DNA of 64,000 nucleotides, from positions 186,001 through 250,000 of the forward strand of contig NZ_JAHRDV010000005.1 of the NCBI RefSeq assembly GCF_019083805.1, in the 5' to 3' direction. How positions within the stretch are numbered: the first letter of the stretch is position 1; each line of letters begins with the position of its first letter. The position numbers were made by a program, and so were the translations under genes. The DNA is from Acetobacter estunensis. GTDB lineage: Bacteria > Pseudomonadota > Alphaproteobacteria > Acetobacterales > Acetobacteraceae. Below the pieces are notes generated by a model. It saw only the letters and a list, made by a program, of their open reading frames with translations, was not told the origin of the DNA and did no database searches. This document shows positions 37,766 through 47,121 of this stretch, in pieces.

Positions 37766-39093
37766 ATGGTGAAAACATTATTTGAAGAAGTCAGAAGCGA
37801 ACAAAACATTTTCTCAGCGTGGCGTCACGTCAAGCGTAGTGCTCTGATCTCAGGTAACGCCGATATTCGCGGCAAAGCCTCGGAGTTCGAGCATGCTCAC
37901 CAGCGCCACCTTAGGCGCATCACCAATCAACTGCGCACAGGCAAATTCTCTTTCGATCCTGTCGAAGGCGTCTTGAAAGACAAACGCAAACGCCTTGCAG
38001 CAGGTAAAGACCCACGGCCTATCGCAATATCTACTATCCAGAACCGTGTCGTTCAGCGGGCAATCCTACAGGTTCTACAGCCAAGGCATGCACGCGACTT
38101 ACGCGATCCAGATACACGATATGAGACCGTTTGTGACGACAGACTGGGCCGCATCAACGACGTCAACCGATCCAAATATGGCGTTGGAGGATTGATCTAC
38201 CCTCATGGCGGCGTTCGCCCCGCCATCGAGACAATCAGGACCGCGATTGATGGCGGCGCGAAATTCTACTTCCAGTCCGACATTCGGTCCTTCTTCACCA
38301 AAATTCCGACAGACAAAGTGATCGGCGTGAAACTAACGACAACGCATTCGTTGAGCTGTTCGCCAAGGCACTTGAGGTCCACTTGGGAAATGAAGATGAG
38401 CTTGTTGGCTACACGCATCTGTTTCCGAAAGGCGGTATCGGCGTTGCTCAAGGGTCCTCTCTTTCGGCCTTTGCGGGGAACGTGTTGCTGTACGACATGG
38501 ACCAGAAGCTGAATACTATGGGCGTAACGTCGGTTAGATACATCGACGACATTCTCATGGTCGGTGCTGACATAGCAGCCATCGACGCCGCCAAAGCTTA
38601 CACCGAGAAAACCCTGACAGACTTTGGTTTCGGCCTCTACACGCCAGCAGACGGTCCTGACAAAGCAGCGCAAGGAGAGTGCAGCAAGTCCATCAATTTT
38701 CTTGGCTGCACTATTCAGCCGAAGCGATGCGTCCCTAGTAATAAATCTATCGACAATATGAAGGAAGTCGTTCGAGAGACGCTCGCAACTTCGAAGGCGG
38801 CGATCAAAGAAGCACTCACAAAAGGCACCACTCTGAATTCCAAGCATTCGCAGAGCGCTACCCTAGACTCTCTAAGTAAGCGAATTTACGGATGGCAAAA
38901 ATCCTTCGCCTTCTGCAATCAACGTCAACCCTTCGAACACCTCGACGAATACATTTCAAAACAGGTCTCGAGCTACCACGGTGCGATCGTCCGGCAACTC
39001 GGGAGGACCAACGATGGGATAAAGGCGATGATACTTGGTGTCCCCTCAACCTCCGCTATGTTTGATCTCGCGCAAGACAAAAAATCAAAATAA
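37766..39093 (+). pseudogene. reverse transcriptase, frameshifted (group II-like or defence RT)
   Basis: Two overlapping frames together encode one reverse transcriptase of about 442 residues. The first (ATG at 37766) has RPIAISTIQNRVVQRAIL and FYFQSDIRSFFTKIP, the catalytic Asp motif. The second, opening around 38330, has GIGVAQGSSLSAF, the YxDD motif VRYIDDILMVG, and FLGCTI. A -1 shift (one-base deletion or equivalent) between about 38305 and 38365 joins them; neither frame has other stops there. No maturase X domain or HNH nuclease follows, so it is not a plain group II intron protein. The C-terminal 100 residues (YGWQKSFAFCNQRQPFEHLD) resemble those of bacterial defence-type RTs. Its base composition differs from its neighbours. 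Confidence 0.75.
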
Positions 39094-39518
39094 GCAGTGT
39101 ATTCCTCAACTGTTATTAGCCCTGATCCCACCGTGTCGTCACCTAGACCCGAAACATCGGATTGCCGCCGACAGGCTCAAGCAGACACGCAGCCGCGGCA
39201 GTATGATTTTATCTGGAGTTAAAAACTGTTCTAAATAAAGTTGATTCAGACTTTTCCTTTTCTATTTTGTAATAACTACTGTTTGTCACTCTCACTGTGG
39301 GCACTGCTTGGCATTCAGGCTCAGCGAGTTCGACAGCTTAGGGCTGGCAGAAAGTAAAACCTTACGACCTGATTGGCGTCCGCTTCGGGCTGTTAGCCAC
39401 TCCGAACGTCTTGCATGCAAATGCCAGCTTTCTGATGTTTCCTTCTCAACAGCCGACATTCCGGTTTCCTCCAATAACAGTCACCCCACCGAACAAACAC
39501 ACTCCGCGTAACCGGTTT
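39094..39518. other. intergenic stretch after the reverse transcriptase
   Basis: About 425 bases in which I can support no gene. The first half is relatively AT-rich (TTTTCCTTTTCTATTTTG near 39251), consistent with the foreign islet; the second half approaches host composition. It contains a part-palindromic area near 39310-39340 but no T-tailed hairpin. Confidence 0.4.
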
Positions 39519-39562
39519 CCAAAGGCCTGCGGCCTTTGGCGGGTCCAAGGGCAACGCCCTTG
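39519..39562. repeat. two tandem REP-like hairpins beyond holA
   Basis: CCAAAGGCC-TGC-GGCCTTTGG (39519-39539) is followed by CAAGGGC-AAC-GCCCTTG (39546-39562). Both are perfect. They lie beyond the holA stop (minus strand) and mark the right edge of the islet. They may be a transcription stop or a repeated extragenic palindrome; whether copies occur elsewhere in the genome cannot be seen here. Confidence 0.55.
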
Positions 39563-39584
39563 ACTTCGGCGCGCCACGCTCTCC

Positions 39585-40610
39585 TTACCGATGCCCCCGC
39601 CGCCTCCGACCCGCCGCCATCGCCGCGATCCCTGCAAGATGGCGGCGGCACAGCAGCAGATCCATCGCCCCCGTCTGCTTGCACGAAAGTTCAAAAGCCT
39701 GCGTGCGGCGGGCCAGATCGTTCAGCGCATCGAGCGGCCAGAGATCAAGCGCGCGGTTGAAAGCCGTCTGCTTGCGGAAAAAGACAGGCGGGCGCAGCGT
39801 CTTTAGGGCATCGGGGCGGCGCTGACCGCCTTCGATCTGTGCCTGCACGCGCCGCAGCCGCCCGATGTGATTCAGCAATACGCGAGCGACGGCCACGGGA
39901 TTGGCGCCTTCCGAAAGGGCGCGTTCCAGCGCCAGATCGGTGCCTTCCCGGTCTCCTTCGGTGGCAAGAAACACCGCGTCTTCCACGGAAGCTGCACCGG
40001 AATCCCCCATGCAGAGCTGCACGTCTTCCAGTGCCAATTCGCCACCTTCCCCGGCATAGAGCGCAAGTTTCTCGATCTCGTTGCGCACGCCCGCGCGGTC
40101 GGAGCCAAGGTGGGCCGCGAGCCATCCCAGAGCTTCGCTCGTGACGCGCACCTTGCGTTCCTCGAACATGCGCCGCACAGAGCCTTCAAGGGCGCGACCT
40201 TCTTCGGGGTAGCAGCCGATGGAGGCGGAATCGGTGCGGGATTCCGCCAGCTTGCGCAGCTTCCCGCGTGCGGGAAGGGAGCCGGCCTCCATCACTACAA
40301 GACTGCTGGAGGGACCGTCGAGAATGGCGGTCATGGCGGTGGCCAGTCCGTCTCCGGCTTCGCGCACCCAAACCACGCGCCGACCACCATCGAGGGAGAG
40401 CGCCGTGGCTTCTTCCTCCAGACGTGACTGGTCCTCGCGGGCAAGGACCGAAACGCGGAACGGATCGTCCAGCGAACCGGCAGCCGTGCGCACGAGGGTT
40501 GTGGCGTATTCGCGGATCAGGCCGGTATCATCGCCATGCAGCAACACGAAGCGCCAGTTATCGGGAGCGCCCAGAACCTTGCCAAGCGAGCGGGCGTCAA
40601 TCTTCACCAT
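39585..40610 (-). CDS. holA: DNA polymerase III delta subunit
   Basis: Clamp-loader subunit that opens the beta clamp. The 341-residue protein has VLLHGDDTGLIREYA near residue 22 (AAA-like core without a Walker A), GRRVVWVREAGDG, ALEGSVRRMFEERKVRVTSEALGWLAAHLGSDRAGVRNEIEKLALYAG across domain II, and an all-helical C-terminal clamp-loader domain. The order holA, lptE, leuS on the minus strand (read leuS to holA) is the common proteobacterial arrangement and supports both calls. Confidence 0.92.
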   Translation of the reverse strand: MVKIDARSLGKVLGAPDNWRFVLLHGDDTGLIREYATTLVRTAAGSLDDPFRVSVLAREDQSRLEEEATALSLDGGRRVVWVREAGDGLATAMTAILDGPSSSLVVMEAGSLPARGKLRKLAESRTDSASIGCYPEEGRALEGSVRRMFEERKVRVTSEALGWLAAHLGSDRAGVRNEIEKLALYAGEGGELALEDVQLCMGDSGAASVEDAVFLATEGDREGTDLALERALSEGANPVAVARVLLNHIGRLRRVQAQIEGGQRRPDALKTLRPPVFFRKQTAFNRALDLWPLDALNDLARRTQAFELSCKQTGAMDLLLCRRHLAGIAAMAAGRRRRGHR

Positions 40611-40640
40611 AAGAGGTGGGCCGCTTGCGTGCGGCCCATG

Positions 40641-41342
40641 TTACTGGCCGGTGACGCTGTTGTCGTCATCGAGTTCAAGCCGTCCGGTGGCCAGCGCCGG
40701 GATGCCGTCTGCGCCGCTCTTCTCCACGGGCTGCTGGTCCGAGGAGTTCGGCATGGCATTGGGCGTCTGGTAATAGACCGGAGCCGAGCGGTTGCTCTTT
40801 TCGGTGGGGGCGTGGGTCTCGAACCAGATCGCGAGTTGCTGGGTGACATCCTCTGCCAGTGTCTTGGCCACGCGGGCCTGAACGGTTTGGAGATTCAGAC
40901 TCTGGGCGAAGTACTGCTCGAAGGTGTTGCCCATCCCGTCCAGAGTGGAGGCATCGCCCTGCGCCAGAAACTTGGGATACTGCTCCACAGTGTAAAGCGC
41001 CCAGTGCGCCCGTCCGATGATGCGCACACGACCGGACGTGTTGTCCTGATGGATGTCCACCGACTCGATATCGAGCGAGGGATTGACCTGAAGCGTGTAG
41101 CCGTCGGGGTGTTCCGGATCGGCTCCAGCCAGCTCCGATTGCAGAGACAGCCGGACAAGCTGCCCGAACCGCTCGGGGATGCCGGCGACATAGACGCGCT
41201 TGAGCTGGTCGCTCACACCCGGATGGGATTTCGTGTCTTCGTAGAGCGGATGGAAACCGCACGCACCGAGGCTGGCGGACAGCAGCAGGAGGCCAGCGAG
41301 CGCCAGCGTCCTGCGAGACAGCGTCGTGCGGTTTCCGTTCAT
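40641..41342 (-). CDS. lptE: LPS assembly lipoprotein LptE
   Basis: Outer membrane lipoprotein that plugs the LptD barrel and helps insert lipopolysaccharide. The 233-residue protein has a lipoprotein signal with the lipobox LGACG (Cys about 27), then GFHPLYE, a hallmark of LptE. The C-terminal 50 residues are polar and disordered (QPVEKSGADG). It is longer than the 193-residue E. coli protein because of that tail. Start and leuS stop are separated by one base; holA follows 30 bases downstream. Confidence 0.85.
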   Translation of the reverse strand: MNGNRTTLSRRTLALAGLLLLSASLGACGFHPLYEDTKSHPGVSDQLKRVYVAGIPERFGQLVRLSLQSELAGADPEHPDGYTLQVNPSLDIESVDIHQDNTSGRVRIIGRAHWALYTVEQYPKFLAQGDASTLDGMGNTFEQYFAQSLNLQTVQARVAKTLAEDVTQQLAIWFETHAPTEKSNRSAPVYYQTPNAMPNSSDQQPVEKSGADGIPALATGRLELDDDNSVTGQ

Positions 41343-41343
41343 T

Positions 41344-43962
41344 TCAGCGTGCCACCACGAAGTTGACGATGCGGTTAGGCACATGGATGCGCTTGACGAT
41401 CTTCTGCCCTTCCAGAAGTCGCGCCACGTTCGGCTCCGCTTCCGCGCGCGCGATGACGGTGGCCGCGTCCTCGTCCGGCTCCGCTTCGATCGTGCCGCGC
41501 AGCTTGCCCATGATCTGTACAGCCAGTTTCACACGGGTGACGGTCAGCAGGGCGGGGTCGGCTTCCGGCCACGCCTGCGCCACCACCATACCGGCGTCCG
41601 GGGCGATGATGGCGAACAGTTCTTCGGCCAGATGTGGCATCATGGGTGCGCTCAGCAGGCAGAGCGTGCGGGCGGCTTCACGACGGGCGAACGCCATGCC
41701 GGGCTGATCGGCGGCGCGTTCACCGTCCGCGAGGGCCGAGGTCAGTTCATGCAGGCGGGCCACGGCCACATTCACAGCGAAGGCTTCGAGCGCTTCCGTC
41801 ACGGCCACGATGGTGCGGTGCGTCGTGCGGCGCAACGTGTCTACGGCTTCCGGCATGTCGGCGGCGGGAACGGCATCAGCCGGGCAGGAAGCGGCAACCT
41901 GCGTGACAATGCGGAACAGGCGCTGCACGAAACGTCCGGCACCGGCCACACCGGCCTCCGTCCACTCCATGTCACGCTCCGGCGGGCTGTCAGACAGCAC
42001 AAACCAGCGCGCCGTGTCCGCTCCGAAGCGGTCGATGATGGCGGAAGGGGCCACCGTGTTGCGCTTGGACTTGGACATCTTCTCGACGCGTCCGATGGTC
42101 ACGGGCGCGCCGGTTTCACGGTGTGTGGCGCTGGTGCCGCTGCGCTCCACTTCTTCAGGATAGAGCCAGTTGCCGTTCTGGTCCTTGTAGCTCTCGTGGT
42201 TGACCATGCCTTGGGTGAACAGGCCCGCGAACGGCTCGCTCACATCCAGATAGCCGGTCTGCTTCATCGCCTTGGTGAAGAAGCGTGCGTAGAGCAGATG
42301 CAGGATCGCGTGTTCGATGCCGCCAATATACTGGTCCACGGCCAGCCAGCCATCAGCGGCTGCCTTGTTCGTGGGTGTGGCGGCGTGTGGGGCTGTGAAG
42401 CGCGCGAAATACCATGAGCTGTCCACGAACGTGTCGAAGGTGTCCGTCTCGCGCGTGGCGGGCTTTCCGCATTTCGGGCAGGCCACGTGTTTCCACGTGG
42501 GATGATGGTCGAGCGGGTTGCCCGGACGGTCGAACGTGACGTCATCGGGCAGTTCCACCGGAAGCTGTTCGTCCGGCACGGGCACGGCGCCGCAGCTTTC
42601 GCAATGGATGATGGGAATCGGGCAGCCCCAGTAGCGCTGACGGGACACCCCCCAGTCTCGCAGACGCCAGTTGACCACGCCAGAACCGACGCCGAGTCCC
42701 TCGAGGCGCGCGATGGCTTCCTTGCGGGCGTTCGCGCAGGACAGACCGTCGAGAAAGCCGGAATTGATCATGGTGCCGTCGCCGGTCCACGCCTTGTCCG
42801 CGATGCGGTAGGTGTCGGCGGCCTCACCGGCAGGCAGCACGACCGGCGTGACGGGCAGGTTGTATTTGCGCGCAAAATCGAGATCGCGCTGGTCGCCCGA
42901 CGGGCAGCCGAACAGCGCGCCCGTGCCGTAATCCATCAGCACGAAATTGGCGATCCAGACAGGGAAGGTGGCGTCCGGCAGGAACGGATGCGCGACCTTC
43001 AACCCAGTGTCGAAGCCGCGTTTCTCGGCGGTTTCCACCGCTTCGACTGATGTGCCGAGGCGGCGACATTCCGCGATGAATTCGGCGGCGTCCGCATTGG
43101 TTTCCGCCACCTTGGCCGCTAGCGGATGGTCGGGCGCAATCGCGAGAAAGGACATGCCGAACAGTGTGTCGGGTCGTGTGGTGAAGACCTCGACGGAGTT
43201 CAGTTCCGCGTCCAGCCCTTCGGGCGGATGCGCCAGCGGGAAGCGCAGACGCGCACCTTCGGAGCGACCGATCCAGCGTTCCTGCATCACACGCACACGC
43301 TCGGGCCAACGCTCTAGCGTTTTCAGACCGTCCAGCAGGTCCGGTGCAAACTGGGTGATTTTCAGGAACCACTGCGAGAGTTTCTTTTTCTCGATCAGTG
43401 CGCCAGAGCGCCAGCCACGGCCATCCACCACCTGCTCGTTGGCCAGAACGGTGTGGTCCACCGGATCCCAGTTCACCCAGGATTCGCGGCGATCCACCAG
43501 ACCGGCGGCGAGGAAGTCGAGAAAGATTTTCTGCTGTTTGCCGTAATAGTTCGGCAGGCAGGTGGCGATTTCGCGGTCCCAGTTCAGGGAGAAGCCTAGT
43601 CGCTTGAGGGTTTCGCGCATGGCAGCGATGTTGGCGAGCGTCCATTCCTTCGGATGCACGCCGCGTTCGCGGGCCGCGTTTTCGGCGGGCAGGCCGAACG
43701 CATCCCAGCCCATCGGGTGCAGCACGGAAAAGCCGCGTGCGCGCTTGTAGCGGGCCACGACATCGCCCAGCGCGTAGTTGCGCACATGCCCCATGTGCAA
43801 CTGGCCGGAGGGGTAAGGGAACATCTCCAGTACGTAGTATTTTGGCCGGTCGGCGGGGGGCACGTCCGGCACGGTAAAGACACTGTTCTTCGCCCATTCC
43901 TCCTGCCAGCGGCGCTCGACGGAATGGAAATCGTAATGGGCGGGAGAAGCGTCAGCGGTCAT
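41344..43962 (-). CDS. leuS: leucyl-tRNA synthetase
   Basis: Class I aminoacyl-tRNA synthetase of 872 residues. The HIGH motif appears as HMGH at residues 56-59 in [11 protein letters not shown], a CP1 editing domain lies in the middle (GVHPKEW, then [11 protein letters not shown]), and KMSKS occurs in [11 protein letters not shown] near residue 625. The C-terminal anticodon domain ends IVNFVVAR. Length is normal. It is the first gene of the leuS-lptE-holA series and the anchor for those neighbours. Confidence 0.97.
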   Translation of the reverse strand: MTADASPAHYDFHSVERRWQEEWAKNSVFTVPDVPPADRPKYYVLEMFPYPSGQLHMGHVRNYALGDVVARYKRARGFSVLHPMGWDAFGLPAENAARERGVHPKEWTLANIAAMRETLKRLGFSLNWDREIATCLPNYYGKQQKIFLDFLAAGLVDRRESWVNWDPVDHTVLANEQVVDGRGWRSGALIEKKKLSQWFLKITQFAPDLLDGLKTLERWPERVRVMQERWIGRSEGARLRFPLAHPPEGLDAELNSVEVFTTRPDTLFGMSFLAIAPDHPLAAKVAETNADAAEFIAECRRLGTSVEAVETAEKRGFDTGLKVAHPFLPDATFPVWIANFVLMDYGTGALFGCPSGDQRDLDFARKYNLPVTPVVLPAGEAADTYRIADKAWTGDGTMINSGFLDGLSCANARKEAIARLEGLGVGSGVVNWRLRDWGVSRQRYWGCPIPIIHCESCGAVPVPDEQLPVELPDDVTFDRPGNPLDHHPTWKHVACPKCGKPATRETDTFDTFVDSSWYFARFTAPHAATPTNKAAADGWLAVDQYIGGIEHAILHLLYARFFTKAMKQTGYLDVSEPFAGLFTQGMVNHESYKDQNGNWLYPEEVERSGTSATHRETGAPVTIGRVEKMSKSKRNTVAPSAIIDRFGADTARWFVLSDSPPERDMEWTEAGVAGAGRFVQRLFRIVTQVAASCPADAVPAADMPEAVDTLRRTTHRTIVAVTEALEAFAVNVAVARLHELTSALADGERAADQPGMAFARREAARTLCLLSAPMMPHLAEELFAIIAPDAGMVVAQAWPEADPALLTVTRVKLAVQIMGKLRGTIEAEPDEDAATVIARAEAEPNVARLLEGQKIVKRIHVPNRIVNFVVAR

Positions 43963-44040
43963 GAATCTGGGCAGTCCGAAAAGGCGAAAGAGCAGCCTGT
44001 GAGGGCTGCCGACAAGAAAGAGGAAGCGGCGGGCGACCGG

Positions 44041-44556
44041 TCAGTTATCGCGGTCGCCGTTCTCGGCGCGAAGCTGACGGGCGCGGGTGAGAACCTTGGT
44101 GGTGATGTCGGAGGCCGTGTTGGCGGCGGGCGGCATATCGACCCACTCGTTGCCTTCACGGACCTGACGGAACACGGTCAGACGCAGCGCATCCGAACGC
44201 AGGCGCCGATCGAGAATATAGGCTGTGATCTTGAAGCGCTCGTCATGGTCAGCCGGCGGTGTGTACCAGTCGGTCAGGATAAACCCCCCCACCGCGTCCG
44301 CGCTGGCGATCGGCATGAAGGACAAGGTATCGAGCGCGCCGCGCCACAGATAGGCGTTCACACCGCCGGAAAGCTGGTCGTCGCCTCCCGTGGCACTGCG
44401 GTCCTCGCTCAGGAGGTGATTGCGTGGCGCGGTGAGTTCGCTGGCCTTGTCATGGCTGGAACATGCGGCAAGCAGCAGGGCAGCCAGTGCTGCCGATGTC
44501 AGGCCGGAGAGGCGACCGGTGCCCCGGAAGCGCCTGCGAACGCGGGAAGTGACCAT
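44041..44556 (-). CDS. DUF3576 lipoprotein
   Basis: Envelope lipoprotein of 171 residues. The N-terminal signal ends in the lipobox LLAACSS (Cys about 32). The body contains the conserved GGVNAYLWRGALDTLSFMPIASADAVGGFILTDWY that marks DUF3576 proteins, often near leuS in Alphaproteobacteria. Its function is unknown, perhaps outer membrane maintenance. It is in the same direction as leuS, 78 bases upstream of it. Confidence 0.8.
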   Translation of the reverse strand: MVTSRVRRRFRGTGRLSGLTSAALAALLLAACSSHDKASELTAPRNHLLSEDRSATGGDDQLSGGVNAYLWRGALDTLSFMPIASADAVGGFILTDWYTPPADHDERFKITAYILDRRLRSDALRLTVFRQVREGNEWVDMPPAANTASDITTKVLTRARQLRAENGDRDN

Positions 44557-44698
44557 ATGCTGCTGCGTCTCCTGTGCAAGACCTGCGAGCCGTCATCCCC
44601 GTTCACACGTTTCCCGATTCAGAGCGTGTTGACCAGAGCGCGGCGGACCGGGGCGTAACACCCCCTCTCTCCGCTGCCTTCATATCCCGTTGGCCGGA

Positions 44699-46774
44699 TC
44701 ACGCCAAGCATTGCTCCCCTTTCTGTTCCGGCGAGGCGGGCAGCCCTGCCTGTCGCAGTAGGGAGAGCAGCGTTTCGGCCAAAGGAGATGGAAGAGTGGT
44801 GTGATGTGCGAGGACGTCTTCCAGAGAAAGTGTCGGGGCAAGACGACCGAGTTGAGCGCGTGTGGCGTCCAGCTCGTCACAGACATCTGTGTGTCCTTTT
44901 TCCCGCAGGGCAACGAGCGTGGCGGCGTGCAGAACGAGCATGGATATCCGTGTCGGAGCCGCGCTGAGCGACGTGCGCCCCCGCTCGGCCGCCTCCTTGA
45001 ACTCTCCGCCAAGGAGAAAGATCAGCATGAAGTCCGTGTCCAGCAGATCGAAGAAAGGGTGGGTTGGATGCTGCTGGCGAAAGGCAAGAAGAGTCCGGGC
45101 GGCTTTTTGCGCATGTCCTGCCAGCAGGGTGGCGTAGGCATCGACGATGACACCGATGCCGCTGCCAGAGCAGGAAGGAAGCGTCTCGATGAGAAGCTGG
45201 CGTCCGAACGTCAATGTGGACGGATCGTCCATCTGAAGACGTGCGAGAAGCAGGCGACCGATCACCGTTTCTGGCAGGAGTTGCGTCAGTTTGCGGGCCG
45301 CTTCGATTCCGCGTGTGCGTGCCTCGGTCGCCTGTTGGGGAGAGGGGATCTCCGTTGAACTGAGTAGTCCGTTGAGCGCCGCGATCAGAAGCAGGAACGG
45401 ATTTTCAGGAAGGTGATCCAGCGCGTCGGACAGCATGTCACGGGCTTGCGGCAGCACGGCCGGATCGTTGCGGCTGGTCAGCGCAAAAGCACGCAGGCCA
45501 AGTTCGAGGGGCGAGAGTTCATGGGCCGGGCGACTGGCGGCGTTGCGGGCTTCGGCCATGGCAATACGCCAGGCAATTTCCGTGACGAGGAAAGCCCCGA
45601 TCACGTCGGCATTGTCAGCCGTGATTGTGAATCGTTCGGCCCAGATGATGAGATTGTCCCGACGCTGGTCCGTCACACGCACCACCAGCCGGACAGAGGG
45701 GAAAGGCGTCTTGCCCGTAGGCGGGGTGGTGGGTCTGATCTTCAGTTCGATCTGGTAGTCATGAGTGTGATGCGGCCCGCCCTGCTCCTCGGATTCCTTG
45801 GGAGAGGGCGGAAACAGGGCAAGAAAACCGAATCGCGCGAGGCCGGCGGTTGCCTGATCGAACACCGACTCCACCAGTGGGAACAGAGGTGTCCCCCGGT
45901 CGGGAAACGTAAAGGCGATGCTGGCGATATCTCGCGCAGCGGGAAGGGGGGTGGTCGTTGATGCTCTTGCCGTCGGAGGCGCGTCCATGTCGTGGGCAAG
46001 CGTATTGGCCAGATGCCGTACTTCGGAAATGACCGCCATGGTGGCGGCGCTCGGTTCAGCGTGCAGGCTGTCGCGGAAGGTGGTGAGACACTGTTCCGCC
46101 GTCAGTAGGGCTGTGCTGCTGTCGTTGCGGCGTGCCAGTTCCCGCAGGAGAGTGCGCCATCCCGTCTCGTTCAGGCGATCGACGTGCAGGAGCCGGTTGG
46201 CGGCGGTCAGGCGCTGGTCGGGGTCCGAGAGAGTGCTCTGGGCCTGCTCGAGAGTGGAAATCAGATGGTGACGCAGGCGGTCGCGCTGATGTGCCAACCA
46301 TTCGTCCAGAGCCGGATCGACGCCGTCCAAATCCGACAGCAGCAGGGTATCGGTTTCGGGCAGGCGCAGGATGTTGGACGGGGTGGCGTTGAGGTAACGC
46401 TCGGCGTCCACGCTGGTCAGCACGGGTTTGAGCGACAGGGCGTGACGCTGCACATCGAGAATGTCGGTGCCTAAGGGGCTGAGCGCTTCGGTCAGGCGAT
46501 GAATTTCCTGCCTCAAAGAGGCGCGGGCCTGTTCCTCGGAACGCATGCTCCACAGAAGTCCCGCCAGAGCCCTGCGGGTGACGGGGCGGCGATCAGAGAG
46601 GGCGAGTATGGCCAGAAGCCCGCGTGTCTTGGCTCCGGTCGGTGTCAGTGTCGTGCCGTCGAGCATCTGCACGGACATCACGCCCATCAGGTCAAGTCGC
46701 AGGATGGAAGCTTCGGCTTTCCGCACTCCCGGTTTGGTATGATCAAACACGCCCATCAATCCCTGTCTTTCCAT
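44699..46774 (-). CDS. SARP/BTAD-like transcriptional regulator with a long C-terminal region
   Basis: Protein of about 690 residues. The N-terminal 90 residues contain a winged-helix-type segment (LLAILALSDRRPVTRRALAGLLW), next to a bacterial transcriptional activator domain (residues 95-230; LNETGWRTLLRELARRNDSSTALLTAEQCLTTF). The long remainder is helical and repeat-like with alternating Leu-rich segments, perhaps TPR, ending near LLRQAGLPASPEQ. No ligand or kinase motif is visible. The start is uncertain: 46774 or 46756 are both plausible, and 46897 would add an odd tail. It lies beside the Hint and microcin-like genes and may control them, an inference from proximity. Confidence 0.65.
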   Translation of the reverse strand: MERQGLMGVFDHTKPGVRKAEASILRLDLMGVMSVQMLDGTTLTPTGAKTRGLLAILALSDRRPVTRRALAGLLWSMRSEEQARASLRQEIHRLTEALSPLGTDILDVQRHALSLKPVLTSVDAERYLNATPSNILRLPETDTLLLSDLDGVDPALDEWLAHQRDRLRHHLISTLEQAQSTLSDPDQRLTAANRLLHVDRLNETGWRTLLRELARRNDSSTALLTAEQCLTTFRDSLHAEPSAATMAVISEVRHLANTLAHDMDAPPTARASTTTPLPAARDIASIAFTFPDRGTPLFPLVESVFDQATAGLARFGFLALFPPSPKESEEQGGPHHTHDYQIELKIRPTTPPTGKTPFPSVRLVVRVTDQRRDNLIIWAERFTITADNADVIGAFLVTEIAWRIAMAEARNAASRPAHELSPLELGLRAFALTSRNDPAVLPQARDMLSDALDHLPENPFLLLIAALNGLLSSTEIPSPQQATEARTRGIEAARKLTQLLPETVIGRLLLARLQMDDPSTLTFGRQLLIETLPSCSGSGIGVIVDAYATLLAGHAQKAARTLLAFRQQHPTHPFFDLLDTDFMLIFLLGGEFKEAAERGRTSLSAAPTRISMLVLHAATLVALREKGHTDVCDELDATRAQLGRLAPTLSLEDVLAHHTTLPSPLAETLLSLLRQAGLPASPEQKGEQCLA

Positions 46775-47056
46775 TCCGGCTGGCGACGGCCGGTATTCGG
46801 GCGCGTCGGGCAACGGTGTGCCGGACTGTGCCAATTGTCTGCTGTGGGCAGAAACGGGCACGGATCGGCACGTGAACATGGCGCCAAACGGTTTCATGAC
46901 CGTGAATATTTCAGGGAGAACATTCCGGCTTCGTCAGGCGGGACCGCGTGTGACGGGAAAAGATGTCGTTTTTTGTACGCACAGACGGGAGAATGTGACC
47001 ATTCGGCGGCTGACCGGACAGGGCTGACACATTTCCGCTCACGGTCCCAAACAAGA

Positions 47057-47080
47057 AAAGGGGAGCCGAAGCCCCCCTTT
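47057..47080 (-). terminator. intrinsic terminator after the Hint-domain gene
   Basis: On the minus strand AAAGGGG pairs with CCCCTTT around a GC-TTCG-GC top, followed by TTTTCTTG. It lies 42 bases past the Hint gene stop. A second hairpin, CCAGCC-CGAA-GGCTGG at 47085-47100, is closer to the stop and also between the two. Confidence 0.7.
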
Positions 47081-47121
47081 CTTTCCAGCCCGAAGGCTGG
47101 AGATGTCCGATCAATGCGCGA

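Noticed and set aside
37766-39093. Group II intron
   Set aside because: No maturase or HNH segment after the RT and no intron-like domain V hairpin could be recognised downstream.
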